From Chryseobacterium sp. 18061 (GTDB lineage: Bacteria; Pseudomonadota; Gammaproteobacteria; Enterobacterales; Enterobacteriaceae), in contig CACSKA010000004.1 of assembly GCA_902706205.1 (NCBI GenBank), positions 62,001 to 126,000 of the forward strand: a stretch of DNA of 64,000 nucleotides, in the 5' to 3' direction. The translations under genes and the position numbers were made by a program. This document shows positions 42,292 to 55,235 of this stretch, one piece after another. A model generated the notes under the pieces. The model saw nothing but the letters and a program-made list of their open reading frames with translations, ran no database searches and was not told the origin of the DNA. The first letter of the stretch is position 1. Each line of letters opens with the position of its first letter.

Positions 42292-44373
42292 CTACGCGTT
42301 GGAATAACGTTCAGTTTCTGGCATCCAGCGCTCAATTAACGCCAGCGCCTGCTGCGGGTATTTGTCATGAATATGGCGGGCGATGCGTTGAACGTCCGGG
42401 ATCATTGCCTGATCTCGCAGTAAATCGGCGACTTTGAATTCAGCCGCACCGGTCTGACGGGTGCCGAGCATCTCGCCTGGCCCGCGAATTTCGAGATCTT
42501 TTTGCGCAATCACAAAGCCGTCGTTGCTGTCGCGTAATACCTGCAGGCGTTTCTGCGCCGTTTTCGACAGCGGCGCTTTATAGAGTAGTACACAGTGAGA
42601 GGCGACCGCTCCGCGTCCAACGCGGCCACGCAGCTGGTGCAGCTGCGCCAGGCCCAGACGCTCCGGGTTTTCGATAATCATCAGGCTGGCGTTTGGCACG
42701 TCCACCCCGACTTCAATCACCGTGGTGGCGATAAGCAATTGCAGCTCGCCCTGCTTGAAAGCCTGCATCACCGCCTGCTTTTCAGCAGGCTTCATGCGTC
42801 CGTGGACGAGACCGATGTTCAGCTCCGGCAGCGCAATTTTTAGCTCTTCCCAGGTGGCTTCTGCCGCCTGCGCTTCCAGCAAATCAGACTCTTCAATCAG
42901 CGTGCAGACCCAATAAGCCTGACGGCTCTCCTGCATACAGGCATTGCGTACGCGTTCGATAATTTCGTGGCGACGGGTATCACCAATGGCAACCGTCGTG
43001 ACGGGCGTACGGCCCGGTGGCATCTCGTCGATAACTGAGGTGTCGAGATCGGCATACGCGGTCATCGCCAAAGTGCGGGGGATAGGCGTGGCGGTCATGA
43101 TCAGCTGATGTGGATGGAAACCCTGTTGCTGACCTTTTTCCCACAGCGCCAGACGCTGGTGAACGCCGAAGCGGTGCTGTTCGTCGATGATAACCAGCGC
43201 CAGACCGTTAAACTGAACCTGCTCCTGGAAAATGGCATGGGTGCCGACCACCATTTGAACCTGACCGCTGGCAATGGCTTCCTGTTGCACCTGACGTGCT
43301 TTGCCCTTTTGCTTGCCCGCCAGCCAGCCCACTTCAATGCCCAACGGTGCAAACCAGTTACGGAAGTTGGTGGCGTGCTGCTCGGCTAATAGTTCCGTCG
43401 GCGCCATCAGCCCGACCTGTTTGCCATTGGCGATCGCCCTTAACGCAGCGAGGGCAGCAACCAACGTTTTCCCGGAACCGACGTCCCCCTGAACGAGGCG
43501 CATCATCGGGATATCCTGGGCCAAATCTTTTTCGATTTCAGCCACCACGCGGGACTGAGCCCCGGTTGGCTTAAATGGCAGCGCGGCGAGAAGACCATTT
43601 TTTAGATCGTCTTTCGGGCCCAGCGGTTCGGCGTGATAACGCTGTGCGCCCGCACGAAGTGCGAGCATGCTCAGGTTATGCGCCAACAGCTCTTCCATAA
43701 TCAGACGGCGCTGCGCCGGATGCTGGCCGCTTTCTAAATCCGTCAATTGCAACGATGGCGGTGGGCGGTGCAGGGTGCGCAATGCTTCCGGCAGGCTCAT
43801 CAAACCTTGCACCAGCTCCGGCGGCAGCAGTTCGGCGATGGCGCAGGTATCAAGTAAATCCAGCGCTTGATCGGTCAGCTTACGCAGCGTAGCCTGGCGA
43901 ACGCCTTCGGTGGTTGGATAGACCGGCGTCAGCGTTTCCTGTAGCTCCGGCTCGCTCATATCACCCTGTACTCGGTATTCCGGGTGGATCATCTCCGCAC
44001 CATATTTCCCACGCTTTGCTTCACCGTAGGCCAGCACGCGGCGGCCCGTGGCGAGACTATTTTTCATCGCCGCGTTGAAATTGAAAAAGCGCATGGTGAG
44101 GATGCCGGTGCCGTCGCTTATCTGGCAGGTCATCATTCGGCGACCGCCGAAAGTGATATTGCTGTTGAGAACTTCGCCTTCCACCGTAGCGTAGATGCCC
44201 GGCAGCAGTTCATTTATAGGGTAAAGCTGGGTTCGGTCTTCGTAACGCAGCGGTAAGTGCAGAAGCAAATCCTGCACGTTGTGCAGGCCGATTTTAGCCA
44301 GTTTGCTGGTCTGCGCTGCGCCAACGCCAGTTAGTGCACTCAGCGGGACGGCATCCAACAGACGGCCTTTCAT
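42292..44373 (-). CDS. recG: ATP-dependent DNA helicase RecG
   Basis: This 693-residue helicase regresses stalled forks and processes Holliday junctions and R-loops. An N-terminal wedge (OB) domain is followed by the helicase core: Walker A GDVGSGKT, DEQH box IIDEQHRFG, and motif VI QLRGRVGRG. Length equals E. coli RecG. Its ATG directly adjoins the trmH stop (TAAATG). glpX, not gltS, follows it. Confidence 0.97.
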   Translation of the reverse strand: MKGRLLDAVPLSALTGVGAAQTSKLAKIGLHNVQDLLLHLPLRYEDRTQLYPINELLPGIYATVEGEVLNSNITFGGRRMMTCQISDGTGILTMRFFNFNAAMKNSLATGRRVLAYGEAKRGKYGAEMIHPEYRVQGDMSEPELQETLTPVYPTTEGVRQATLRKLTDQALDLLDTCAIAELLPPELVQGLMSLPEALRTLHRPPPSLQLTDLESGQHPAQRRLIMEELLAHNLSMLALRAGAQRYHAEPLGPKDDLKNGLLAALPFKPTGAQSRVVAEIEKDLAQDIPMMRLVQGDVGSGKTLVAALAALRAIANGKQVGLMAPTELLAEQHATNFRNWFAPLGIEVGWLAGKQKGKARQVQQEAIASGQVQMVVGTHAIFQEQVQFNGLALVIIDEQHRFGVHQRLALWEKGQQQGFHPHQLIMTATPIPRTLAMTAYADLDTSVIDEMPPGRTPVTTVAIGDTRRHEIIERVRNACMQESRQAYWVCTLIEESDLLEAQAAEATWEELKIALPELNIGLVHGRMKPAEKQAVMQAFKQGELQLLIATTVIEVGVDVPNASLMIIENPERLGLAQLHQLRGRVGRGAVASHCVLLYKAPLSKTAQKRLQVLRDSNDGFVIAQKDLEIRGPGEMLGTRQTGAAEFKVADLLRDQAMIPDVQRIARHIHDKYPQQALALIERWMPETERYSNA

Positions 44374-45186
44374 TTACTCTTCATCCTTCAAGTTGCCTCT
44401 TTGTTGGCTGCATTCACTCACCCCGATCACATTGTTTTCTATGCTCTCGGGATTTCGTTCATTTGCCGCCGCGATGCAACGTGAATGATTTTGAGTCGTT
44501 TTTGATGCCTGCATGATAGACCACCACTGCGCATCAGCCTCGATTTCCCCACGCTCGTTGACGTGTGGGTAAGGCAGATTTTTACGCCTGGAGACGTGTG
44601 CCAGCACCGGGTAGCCGCCTTCGAACAACAGGCGCTGCTGTTCTTCCTCCGGCAGCATACTGTTTTCGCGCAGGTACATGCCTGCGTTTTGCCGCTGGCG
44701 CTGGGCTTCATAGAGAATAAGGGCTGAGGCGACCGAAACGTTCAGCGACTGCACCATGCCAGTCATTGGGATAATAATGTCCTGGTCGGCGAGGTCTAAC
44801 GCTTCCTGAGTAATACCGGTTTTTTCCTGACCCATCAAAATACAGGTTGGTCGCGTGTAGTCTATTTCGCGAAAATCTACCGCTTTATCAGAGAGATGAG
44901 TTGCCAGGATTTGCATGCCACGGCCTTTCAGCGTGGCGACGGCATCGCCGATGGTTGGGTGGGTTTTGACCTGCACCCAACTGTTGCTACCTGCGGCGCT
45001 AGAAACCATGGTGCGCATGTGGTTCCCTGGCCAGACGGCGTGGACTTCATGCACGCCAACGGCATCGGCAGTGCGAATGATTGCCGAGACATTATGGGGC
45101 TTGTGGACCTGCTCCATACAGACGGTCAGATCAGGCTGACGCCTGGCGAGCATCTCACAGATACGCGCATAACGCTGTGAATTCAT
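44374..45186 (-). CDS. trmH: tRNA (guanosine-18-2'-O)-methyltransferase TrmH with a repeat-encoded C-terminal tail
   Basis: This SPOUT enzyme methylates the ribose of G18 in tRNAs. The knot motifs are present: NVSAIIRTADAVGV, ILMGQEKTGITQEAL and MVQSLNVSVASALILYEAQR. Residues 1-228 align with E. coli TrmH, which ends near here (229 residues). The frame continues for about 42 residues (from KTTQNHSRC to the final GNLKDEE) encoded by an ERIC-like repeat that replaced the original stop region, giving 270 residues. The gene is still flush with recG and 4 bp after spoT. Confidence 0.94.
   Translation of the reverse strand: MNSQRYARICEMLARRQPDLTVCMEQVHKPHNVSAIIRTADAVGVHEVHAVWPGNHMRTMVSSAAGSNSWVQVKTHPTIGDAVATLKGRGMQILATHLSDKAVDFREIDYTRPTCILMGQEKTGITQEALDLADQDIIIPMTGMVQSLNVSVASALILYEAQRQRQNAGMYLRENSMLPEEEQQRLLFEGGYPVLAHVSRRKNLPYPHVNERGEIEADAQWWSIMQASKTTQNHSRCIAAANERNPESIENNVIGVSECSQQRGNLKDEE
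44380..44500. repeat. ERIC-like intergenic repeat within the 3' end of trmH
   Basis: The segment contains CTCACCCCGATCACA and, 16 bases on, TCTCGGGATTTCGTTCATTTG. It resembles the ERIC core (CTCACCCCAGTCACTTACTT and GCTCCTGGGGATTCACTCA) and is flanked by the usual CTTCAAGTTGC and TGCAACGTGAATGATTTTGA ends. The opposed CCCCGA and TCGGG parts form the central hairpin. The repeat is transcribed and translated as the TrmH tail. Confidence 0.75.
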
Positions 45187-45190
45187 AACA

Positions 45191-47305
45191 CTAGTTTCTG
45201 TTACGGGTGACTTTAATCACATCCGGCATAACGCGAATTTTGCGCATGATGTTGGCCAGATGGACGCGATCGCGTGCCGTCAGACGAATAAAGGCGCTGT
45301 AGACGCGACCATCTTTCTCTTCCGTATTCAGGCTCTGAATATTGGACGAGGCGGTGTTGATCGCGGCGGTAAGGTTCGCCAGCGCACCCTGATGGTTGAA
45401 CATATCCACCTTAATTTCGGTGATAAATTCCTGTTCGGTCTCTTTATCCCACTCCACGGCCATGAATTTTTCCGGCTCTTTCTGGTAACCGCGAATATTT
45501 CGGCACGACTCGTGGTGGATAACCAGCCCTTTGCCCGGGCTGACGTGGGCAATGATTGGATCGCCTGGAATTGGACGGCAGCATTTTGCGAAGGTTATCA
45601 GTATGCCATCGGCGCCTTTTATCGGCAGATGACCGTGACCCGACGGCGTTGGCTGCAGCGCTGCACCGGCTTCGCCTTGCTGTAAGTTTTTCGCGACCAC
45701 CACGCTCATGGCGTTGCCCAGACCGATTTCGGCCAGCAAATCGTCAAGCGTGGCGAGTTTCATGCGGACTAATTCTCGGTGGATATTTTCCTGCGGAATT
45801 TCGGCGAGCTTGCGGCTACCGCCGAGTGCATGGTTCAGCAGACGACGGCCGAGACTGACGGAGTCATCGCGCTTCAGGTTTTTCAGCAGCTGACGGATTC
45901 TGGCACGCGCTTTCGAGCTGACCACAAAGTTCAGCCACGCGGCATTTGGGCGTGCGCCCGGCGCGGTAATAATTTCGACCGTTTGCCCGCTAGTGAGCGG
46001 CTGCGAAAGTGGATAGGGCTGTCTGTCCACGCGGGCACCGACGCAGGCATGACCGATATCGGTATGGACTGCATAGGCGAAATCGACCGGTGTTGCACCG
46101 GCTGGAAGTTCGACAATGCGGCCTTCCGGGGTGAAAACATAAATCTCATCCGGGAAGAGATCAGATTTTACGCTCTCGATAAATTCAAACGAGCTACCGG
46201 CACTCTGCTGCAGTTCGAGTAGGCTTTGCATCCAGCGCTGGGCGCGGATTTGTGCGGTAGTACTGCTTTCGCCATTCTCTTTGTATGCCCAGTGTGCGGC
46301 GACACCCATCTCTGCCATCACGTCCATGTCCTCGGTACGAATCTGCACCTCAACCGGCACGCCGTGCGGGCCAATCATTGAGGTATGCAACGATTGGTAT
46401 CCGTTGGCTTTTGGAATAGCGATGTAGTCTTTCACCCGGCCAGGACGCGGCTTGTAAAGGCTGTGCATCTGGCCCAACACGCGGTAGCAGGTATCGAAAT
46501 CATGGACGATCACGCGGAAGGCGTAGATATCCATAATCGAGTGAAAACGCTGCTCTTTGAGCACCATTTTGCAGTAGATGGAATAGAGATGTTTTTCACG
46601 GCCACTGACGCGACACGGAATTCCCGCTTCCTGTAACCGTCCATCGATTTCAGAAAGGATCTTCTGAATCATCTCCTTACGGTTGCCACGTGCCGCTTTT
46701 ACTACCTCTTTGATAACGCGATAGCGGTTAGGATACAGTGCTTCAAAGCCAAGCTCTTCGAGCTCGGTTTTAATGTGATGAATACCTAAACGGTGCGCCA
46801 GCGGACTGTAGATTTCCAGCGTTTCGCGGGCAATGCGGCGGCGTTTGTCCGGGCGAAGAGAGCCCAGGGTGCGCATATTGTGGGTACGGTCGGCAAGTTT
46901 GATGAGAATGACGCGGATATCCTGCACCATCGCCATAATCATCTTGCGAAAGTTTTCGGCCTGCGCCTCTTTCTTATCGCGGAACTTAAGCTTATCAAGC
47001 TTGGACACCCCTTCTACCAGTTCAGCAACGCTTTTGCCAAACAGCTGTTCCATATCCTGGTAGGTGGCGGGGGTATCTTCAATCACGTCATGCAGTAGGG
47101 CTGCCATCAGCGTTTCATAGTCGAGTTTCATCTCGGCCAGAATGCAGGCAACGGCTACCGGGTGCGTGATATAGGGTTCACCGCTTGAACGTGTCTGTCC
47201 CTCGTGAGCATCACGTGCAACGAGATAAGCCTGCTGAAGACGCTTAATTTGGTCTTCTGGCAGGTAAGTTTGAATCAGCTGATTCAGGCTCTCAAACAGA
47301 TACAA
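45191..47305 (-). CDS. spoT: Bifunctional (p)ppGpp synthetase/hydrolase SpoT
   Basis: This 704-residue enzyme, mainly a (p)ppGpp hydrolase, tunes the stringent response to carbon and fatty-acid starvation. Domains in order are an HD hydrolase (HDVIEDT near residue 72), a degenerate synthetase region, TGS (about 385-445), and a C-terminal ACT domain. E. coli SpoT has 702 residues. It follows rpoZ by 19 bp and precedes trmH, as in E. coli. Confidence 0.97.
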   Translation of the reverse strand: MYLFESLNQLIQTYLPEDQIKRLQQAYLVARDAHEGQTRSSGEPYITHPVAVACILAEMKLDYETLMAALLHDVIEDTPATYQDMEQLFGKSVAELVEGVSKLDKLKFRDKKEAQAENFRKMIMAMVQDIRVILIKLADRTHNMRTLGSLRPDKRRRIARETLEIYSPLAHRLGIHHIKTELEELGFEALYPNRYRVIKEVVKAARGNRKEMIQKILSEIDGRLQEAGIPCRVSGREKHLYSIYCKMVLKEQRFHSIMDIYAFRVIVHDFDTCYRVLGQMHSLYKPRPGRVKDYIAIPKANGYQSLHTSMIGPHGVPVEVQIRTEDMDVMAEMGVAAHWAYKENGESSTTAQIRAQRWMQSLLELQQSAGSSFEFIESVKSDLFPDEIYVFTPEGRIVELPAGATPVDFAYAVHTDIGHACVGARVDRQPYPLSQPLTSGQTVEIITAPGARPNAAWLNFVVSSKARARIRQLLKNLKRDDSVSLGRRLLNHALGGSRKLAEIPQENIHRELVRMKLATLDDLLAEIGLGNAMSVVVAKNLQQGEAGAALQPTPSGHGHLPIKGADGILITFAKCCRPIPGDPIIAHVSPGKGLVIHHESCRNIRGYQKEPEKFMAVEWDKETEQEFITEIKVDMFNHQGALANLTAAINTASSNIQSLNTEEKDGRVYSAFIRLTARDRVHLANIMRKIRVMPDVIKVTRNRN

Positions 47306-47324
47306 GGGCGACCCGCAGGGTTAA

Positions 47325-47600
47325 TTAACGACGACCTTCAGCAATGGCGGTAACGGCCTGCAGTTCTGCGGCTTCCTGCTCTTGCTGTTCCTGGCGATCA
47401 CGAACATCGAGGATCTGGTTGTTAATCAGACCATCTTCGATTTCGCGCAATGCGATAACGGTGGTTTTGTCGTTCTCTTCTGGTACCAGCGGATCTTTAC
47501 CGCCTGTCTGCATCTGACGAGCGCGACGCGCGGCGACCAGCACCAAGTCAAAACGGTTACCAATTTTCTCTACAGCGTCCTGAACAGTTACGCGTGCCAT
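47325..47600 (-). CDS. rpoZ: RNA polymerase omega subunit
   Basis: This 91-residue omega subunit helps assemble the beta' subunit and forms the ppGpp site 1 with it. The sequence [20 protein letters not shown] is the E. coli start, and the length is identical. It is followed by spoT in the same operon, so the ppGpp hydrolase is co-made with the ppGpp-binding subunit. Confidence 0.98.
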   Translation of the reverse strand: MARVTVQDAVEKIGNRFDLVLVAARRARQMQTGGKDPLVPEENDKTTVIALREIEDGLINNQILDVRDRQEQQEQEAAELQAVTAIAEGRR

Positions 47601-47653
47601 ATTTAAAAGCTCCACAGATGACGAAATGACTGGGCATGATACTGAAAGTGTGT

Positions 47654-51853
<4,200 letters not shown>

Positions 51854-51992
51854 GAGAGACTTAATGTAAATTGGTCTTAAAATAATACTGCTATTGTATA
51901 GGAATTTTCCATTCTAATGTGTGGCCAATAAGTGCTTTCAAGCATGAATTATTCGAAATCGATAGGAATATTTGCTGTGCTGACGCCAGAGG

Positions 51993-52610
51993 TTAATGCG
52001 CATTGTGCTTGTAATGAAATACAGGCAGGCCCAGTTTTAGACGGAGCGCCAACATGCGCATGGTAAAGCCGAACAACAGCGTGGCAATCACCACCACATC
52101 ATGGTTGCTGACATAATTCTGCAGGGCGATATACAGCACCGCAGACGCAAACGAGACCCCAGCGTACAGCTCTTTCTGGAACACCAGCGGGATGCGCTTA
52201 CAGAACATATCGCGTAACACGCCGCCAAAAACGCCCGTTACTACTGCTGCGATACAGGCGATTACCGGGCCTTCTCCCATGTCCAGTGCAATCTGAGCGC
52301 CGATGATGGAGAACACCACCAGGCCAAGCGCATCAAGCACGAGGAACAGGCGACGCAGATGTGGCATTACGGGGGCAACGATGGTCGTCAGCACTGCTGC
52401 GATGGCAACAATAATCACGTATTCCGGGTGTTTAACCCAACCCAGAGGATAGTGGCCGAGCAGGATATCGCGCACCGAACCGCCGCCGAGCGCCGTAGCA
52501 GTGGCAATGATGATGACGCCAAAGGTATCCATCCGGCGACGTCCGGCCGCCAGCGCACCCGTCATCGCTTCCGCGGTGATCCCAATGAGATAAAGAATAT
52601 GTAGCAGCAT
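51993..52610 (-). CDS. yicG: TRIC-type cation channel family protein YicG
   Basis: This 205-residue membrane protein has seven hydrophobic segments in two UPF0126/TRIC repeats, each with a glycine-rich kinked helix ([14 protein letters not shown] and [14 protein letters not shown]). Bacterial relatives are potassium-permeable trimeric channels. Length equals E. coli YicG. It is the last core gene before the mobile region. Confidence 0.93.
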   Translation of the reverse strand: MLLHILYLIGITAEAMTGALAAGRRRMDTFGVIIIATATALGGGSVRDILLGHYPLGWVKHPEYVIIVAIAAVLTTIVAPVMPHLRRLFLVLDALGLVVFSIIGAQIALDMGEGPVIACIAAVVTGVFGGVLRDMFCKRIPLVFQKELYAGVSFASAVLYIALQNYVSNHDVVVIATLLFGFTMRMLALRLKLGLPVFHYKHNAH

Positions 52611-53058
52611 AATTGCCCTCGCAAGTCAGAGCGGCAGATTAGCGATTTGTGCGGTTGATCACGATTGAGATTTTCTAAGGCAAACTGAAAAGGATTAGTT
52701 TTTGTTATTTGAAATGATATCCATTGGCCATATCTAAGGCGATATTGCTTTTTTTATGGATTAGTAAAAGTATGCTGTTTAACACCCATCAAAGTTCGGA
52801 AGTTGAAAAGCCCGGCGTGAACCGGGCCTGTTCACTTATTCGATATTGAATCTGTTTATTGAGTAGAGGCTTTCATGCTGCATGGTTATTGGCTTTTAGA
52901 TAATGCGCTTTTCCATTAGGTACACCCTTGTGTACACGACATTTTGAGGTGCTGCCTTTGATTGGTCGTTTTATGCTCGCCTGCTTCCTTACCGTAACCT
53001 TACCGCCCCACGTCTTATTGTATGATGCCTCTATCCCACAATAAGGAATCAGCCAGCC
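52611..53058. other. Junction region between yicG and the mobile element
   Basis: This 448-bp AT-rich stretch carries no convincing gene. It holds the yicG upstream region, a hairpin at 52810-52827 (GCCCGG with CCGGGC), and a perfect inverted repeat at 52920-52935 (GTACAC, CCTT, GTGTAC). A -10-like TATGAT stands about 35 bp before the small broken gene. In E. coli dinD and yicC would follow yicG, so the element boundary and its left attachment site must lie in or near this stretch. The exact att core cannot be set without the right end. Confidence 0.5.
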
Positions 53059-53445
53059 ATGAGAATGACCAGCCGCAAAAAAGAGATACTCAGCTACTTT
53101 GAACCGGATAGCCTGGAATGGGTGATAGGATTGGTGCGCCACCGTTCGATGTGTCGGGTGTGGCCTACCTGCTTCACGGCATGGGATCGTTAGATAAGCG
53201 CCACCAGCTCGAATCTACCATGCGCACATGCGAAAGCATGGTTGCTGGTGGATTGCTGGAAAAGCTGAACAGCTATGAGCTGGCGACAGGACACTACGCA
53301 ATCGGGCGGTGGTAAAGATGTATGGTGTCACTGCTCCCGTCACGGCCTGCCCGGTCCATGTGCAGTCGTGCGAGATACTGTTGACTCTGATAATGCAAGA
53401 TTAGGTGAACGAGGCTCTAAGTCACGAACTATATTAAAAAGGTAA
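53059..53445 (+). pseudogene. Small island-associated protein gene broken by two indels
   Basis: The coding sequence is recognisable only in two alternating frames. It runs in frame from ATG 53059 (TSRKKEILSYFEPDSLEWV), jumps by one base near 53115 to IGAPPFDVSGVAYLLHGMGS...LLEKLNSYELATGHYAIG, and returns to the first frame near 53307 (GKDVWCHCSRHGLPGPCAVV) to a TAA at 53443. Restoring one base near ATAGGATTGG and removing one from GGGCGGTGG would give a continuous protein of about 128 residues. This is the size and order of a common uncharacterised protein of enterobacterial islands, with winged-helix-like repeats. Real decay or a base-calling error are both possible. Confidence 0.75.
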
Positions 53446-54093
53446 TCACGCATCGAGATCACTATTATCCAACCATTCTGAATCCCTTTCTGTCCGAGCA
53501 ACAAACAACCCCATAATTGCCACATTAGGAAGATAAAGCCTTATGGTGTCTTTCATTGCTTTGAAATGACTGCCTGCTGTTAGGACATCATCAAAAACTA
53601 CGATTGTATTCCTAATACCTTCTGTAATGGTCTGATCAAATTGATAGTTAGCTGCTATTTGAGTTGGAGAAGGACGAGCAGTGGTGCTGTGTGATGCCCC
53701 CATAGACAAACGCTGGGTTATAAGATCACGAAAATCAAAGTTTTCATTGCTTTGTTGGCACGCTCTTAAAATGTCCGCGATTCGATCATCATAAGCTGGA
53801 TCAGTACGGCATTTCGAAGGCGGCACGGGCACAAATGTATAATCATAGAGATTGCCGATAGTTTGCGTTATTAGATTAGCTACTTGATCAATCGCTTGCC
53901 CTTTGTAACGGTATTCGTAACTACCTCGCTTATCATTTCCTTTTTTAAGGTTCCAAATTAATTGATTAGTTTCACTATGTCTGAAACCTCTGCGGGCTGT
54001 GTATTCGCCAAAGAAATAGCAATTATCACTCTCATCCAGATAATGATGGTCGGGGCGGGTTAATTCATCAATTTCAGTTAAACGGAATGTCAT
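53446..54093 (-). CDS. Phosphoribosyltransferase-fold protein (ComF-like) paired with DprA-like protein
   Basis: This 215-residue protein has the PRPP-binding loop IVVFDDVLTAGS at residues 164-175 and the upstream stretch YTFVPVPPSKCRTDPAYDDR, as in ComF-type phosphoribosyltransferases. The zinc-finger that starts ComF is missing; the N-terminal 60 residues are unrelated to it. Its ATG overlaps the DprA-like stop (ATGA), so the two are made together. The pair is AT-richer than the surrounding satellite genes and lies in a variable cargo position. It may process a nucleotide signal or base; a defence role is inference. No substrate can be named. Confidence 0.85.
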   Translation of the reverse strand: MTFRLTEIDELTRPDHHYLDESDNCYFFGEYTARRGFRHSETNQLIWNLKKGNDKRGSYEYRYKGQAIDQVANLITQTIGNLYDYTFVPVPPSKCRTDPAYDDRIADILRACQQSNENFDFRDLITQRLSMGASHSTTARPSPTQIAANYQFDQTITEGIRNTIVVFDDVLTAGSHFKAMKDTIRLYLPNVAIMGLFVARTERDSEWLDNSDLDA

Positions 54094-54983
54094 TTCAGAT
54101 GCTTCCGGATATCGTCATAGTCTCTAACTCTAATAGCCCCAAGAGTTTCGTATTTAGCAGGCCATGAGATAGACGGATTCTGGAAACATGACTCCAAAAT
54201 GAATAGCTTCCTACCTTGGGCTAGTGCTGCTCGGGCCTGAATTAACGTACCAGATGTGTCTGAAGCCTCTACGATGATAGTTGCTTCGGTTAGGGCAGAC
54301 ATCGTTACGTTACGCTCAGGGAAAAATATGCGGTTACTACGAAAATCCTGATCAAGATAGCGTTGAAATGGCACTTGGCTGATAAGTAGATAGCTATCTC
54401 TTATCGTTTTTTGCAATTCAACATTCTGCTTCGGGTAGTTGTGAGACAAAGGTGTGCCTATGACAGCAATAGTGTTTCCGCCCATTTCCAAAGCCGTTTG
54501 ATGTGCACATGTATCAACGCCTTCAGCTAATCCTGAAACAATCGTGAACCCATCGTTAACGAGGCATTTAACGAGCTTTTTTGTTCTTCGCGCGCCTTGG
54601 TCAGATACTTTGCGTGAACCAACAACCGCAACAGAAGGGGTATTAACTAAGTCCCACCAGCCTTGATAATAGAGAACCTCAATAGGGTGCCGGGCATCGC
54701 GTAGTTTTTCAGGATACTCACCAGCACCATGTACGCGAACGCCAAAATCCTCAACGTTGTATTTGTCGAGTATGCTTTTCAGCTTCAATTTGAAAGATTC
54801 AATCGTACTATTTGGCACTAATTCTGAAGGCAAGACGCTGCCGTCGGCATGACGAAACTTATCAGCAATTGTTTTAAAAGTTGCGCCTTGTTCCGTCCAC
54901 AAGGCCTCGTAAGCAGCCATCTCTCGAAAAGGAGACACGGCTCGCTCAAATGAGTTTTGTGATGCGAAATCAAGTAATGACAT
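54090..54983 (-). CDS. DprA/Smf-family protein (SLOG-type Rossmann fold) in a two-gene cargo
   Basis: This 297-residue protein has the DprA Rossmann core: VAVVGSR (118-124), SGLAEGVDTCAHQTAL (150-165), FPERN (221-225) and a final SGTLIQARAALAQGR. The C-terminal winged helix of housekeeping DprA is missing and the N-terminal 90 residues are unusual. Housekeeping DprA loads RecA on single strands; this copy sits in a satellite next to a phosphoribosyltransferase, so it is a specialised paralogue. The ATG at 54983 is preferred; a GTG at 55055 would add 24 residues without a clear ribosome site. The SLOG fold is also used for nucleotide sensing in defence systems. Confidence 0.87.
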   Translation of the reverse strand: MSLLDFASQNSFERAVSPFREMAAYEALWTEQGATFKTIADKFRHADGSVLPSELVPNSTIESFKLKLKSILDKYNVEDFGVRVHGAGEYPEKLRDARHPIEVLYYQGWWDLVNTPSVAVVGSRKVSDQGARRTKKLVKCLVNDGFTIVSGLAEGVDTCAHQTALEMGGNTIAVIGTPLSHNYPKQNVELQKTIRDSYLLISQVPFQRYLDQDFRSNRIFFPERNVTMSALTEATIIVEASDTSGTLIQARAALAQGRKLFILESCFQNPSISWPAKYETLGAIRVRDYDDIRKHLK

Positions 54984-55235
54984 AGTTTTACTCTGGCTTC
55001 CGATGAAAATGAAAGGTTGAAGACGTTCATAAAAAGATGGTTGTACGACGTCCACAACAACCTACTACCGTTAATAATCGCATACAACCACGGGTATTGC
55101 CCATCGTAAAATGCCATCTGTTAGCTCTGAGTTATGACTCATTATCATCCTTCACACAAGAAGCCCAGCGTGGCGTCATGGTGATTGTTCCTGGCTGGTG
55201 GTATCCGCTCATTGTATTAGCAGTTCGGCGGATTA

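Noticed and set aside
52873..53142. 89-codon minus-strand frame at the element edge, considered as an integrase remnant
   Set aside because: No integrase motif (R-H-R-Y) can be seen and it overlaps the broken + strand gene.
53118..53315. 65-codon + strand frame read as an independent gene
   Set aside because: Its start lies inside recognisable homologous coding sequence; the frames on both sides continue the same protein, so it is the middle of a frameshifted gene.
53059..53445. Programmed frameshifting instead of mutation
   Set aside because: There is no slippery heptamer or downstream hairpin at either shift, and two opposite shifts would be needed.
54984..55055. GTG at 55055 as start of the DprA-like protein
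   Set aside because: It adds 24 residues with no family match and lacks a ribosome site; ATG at 54983 is simpler.
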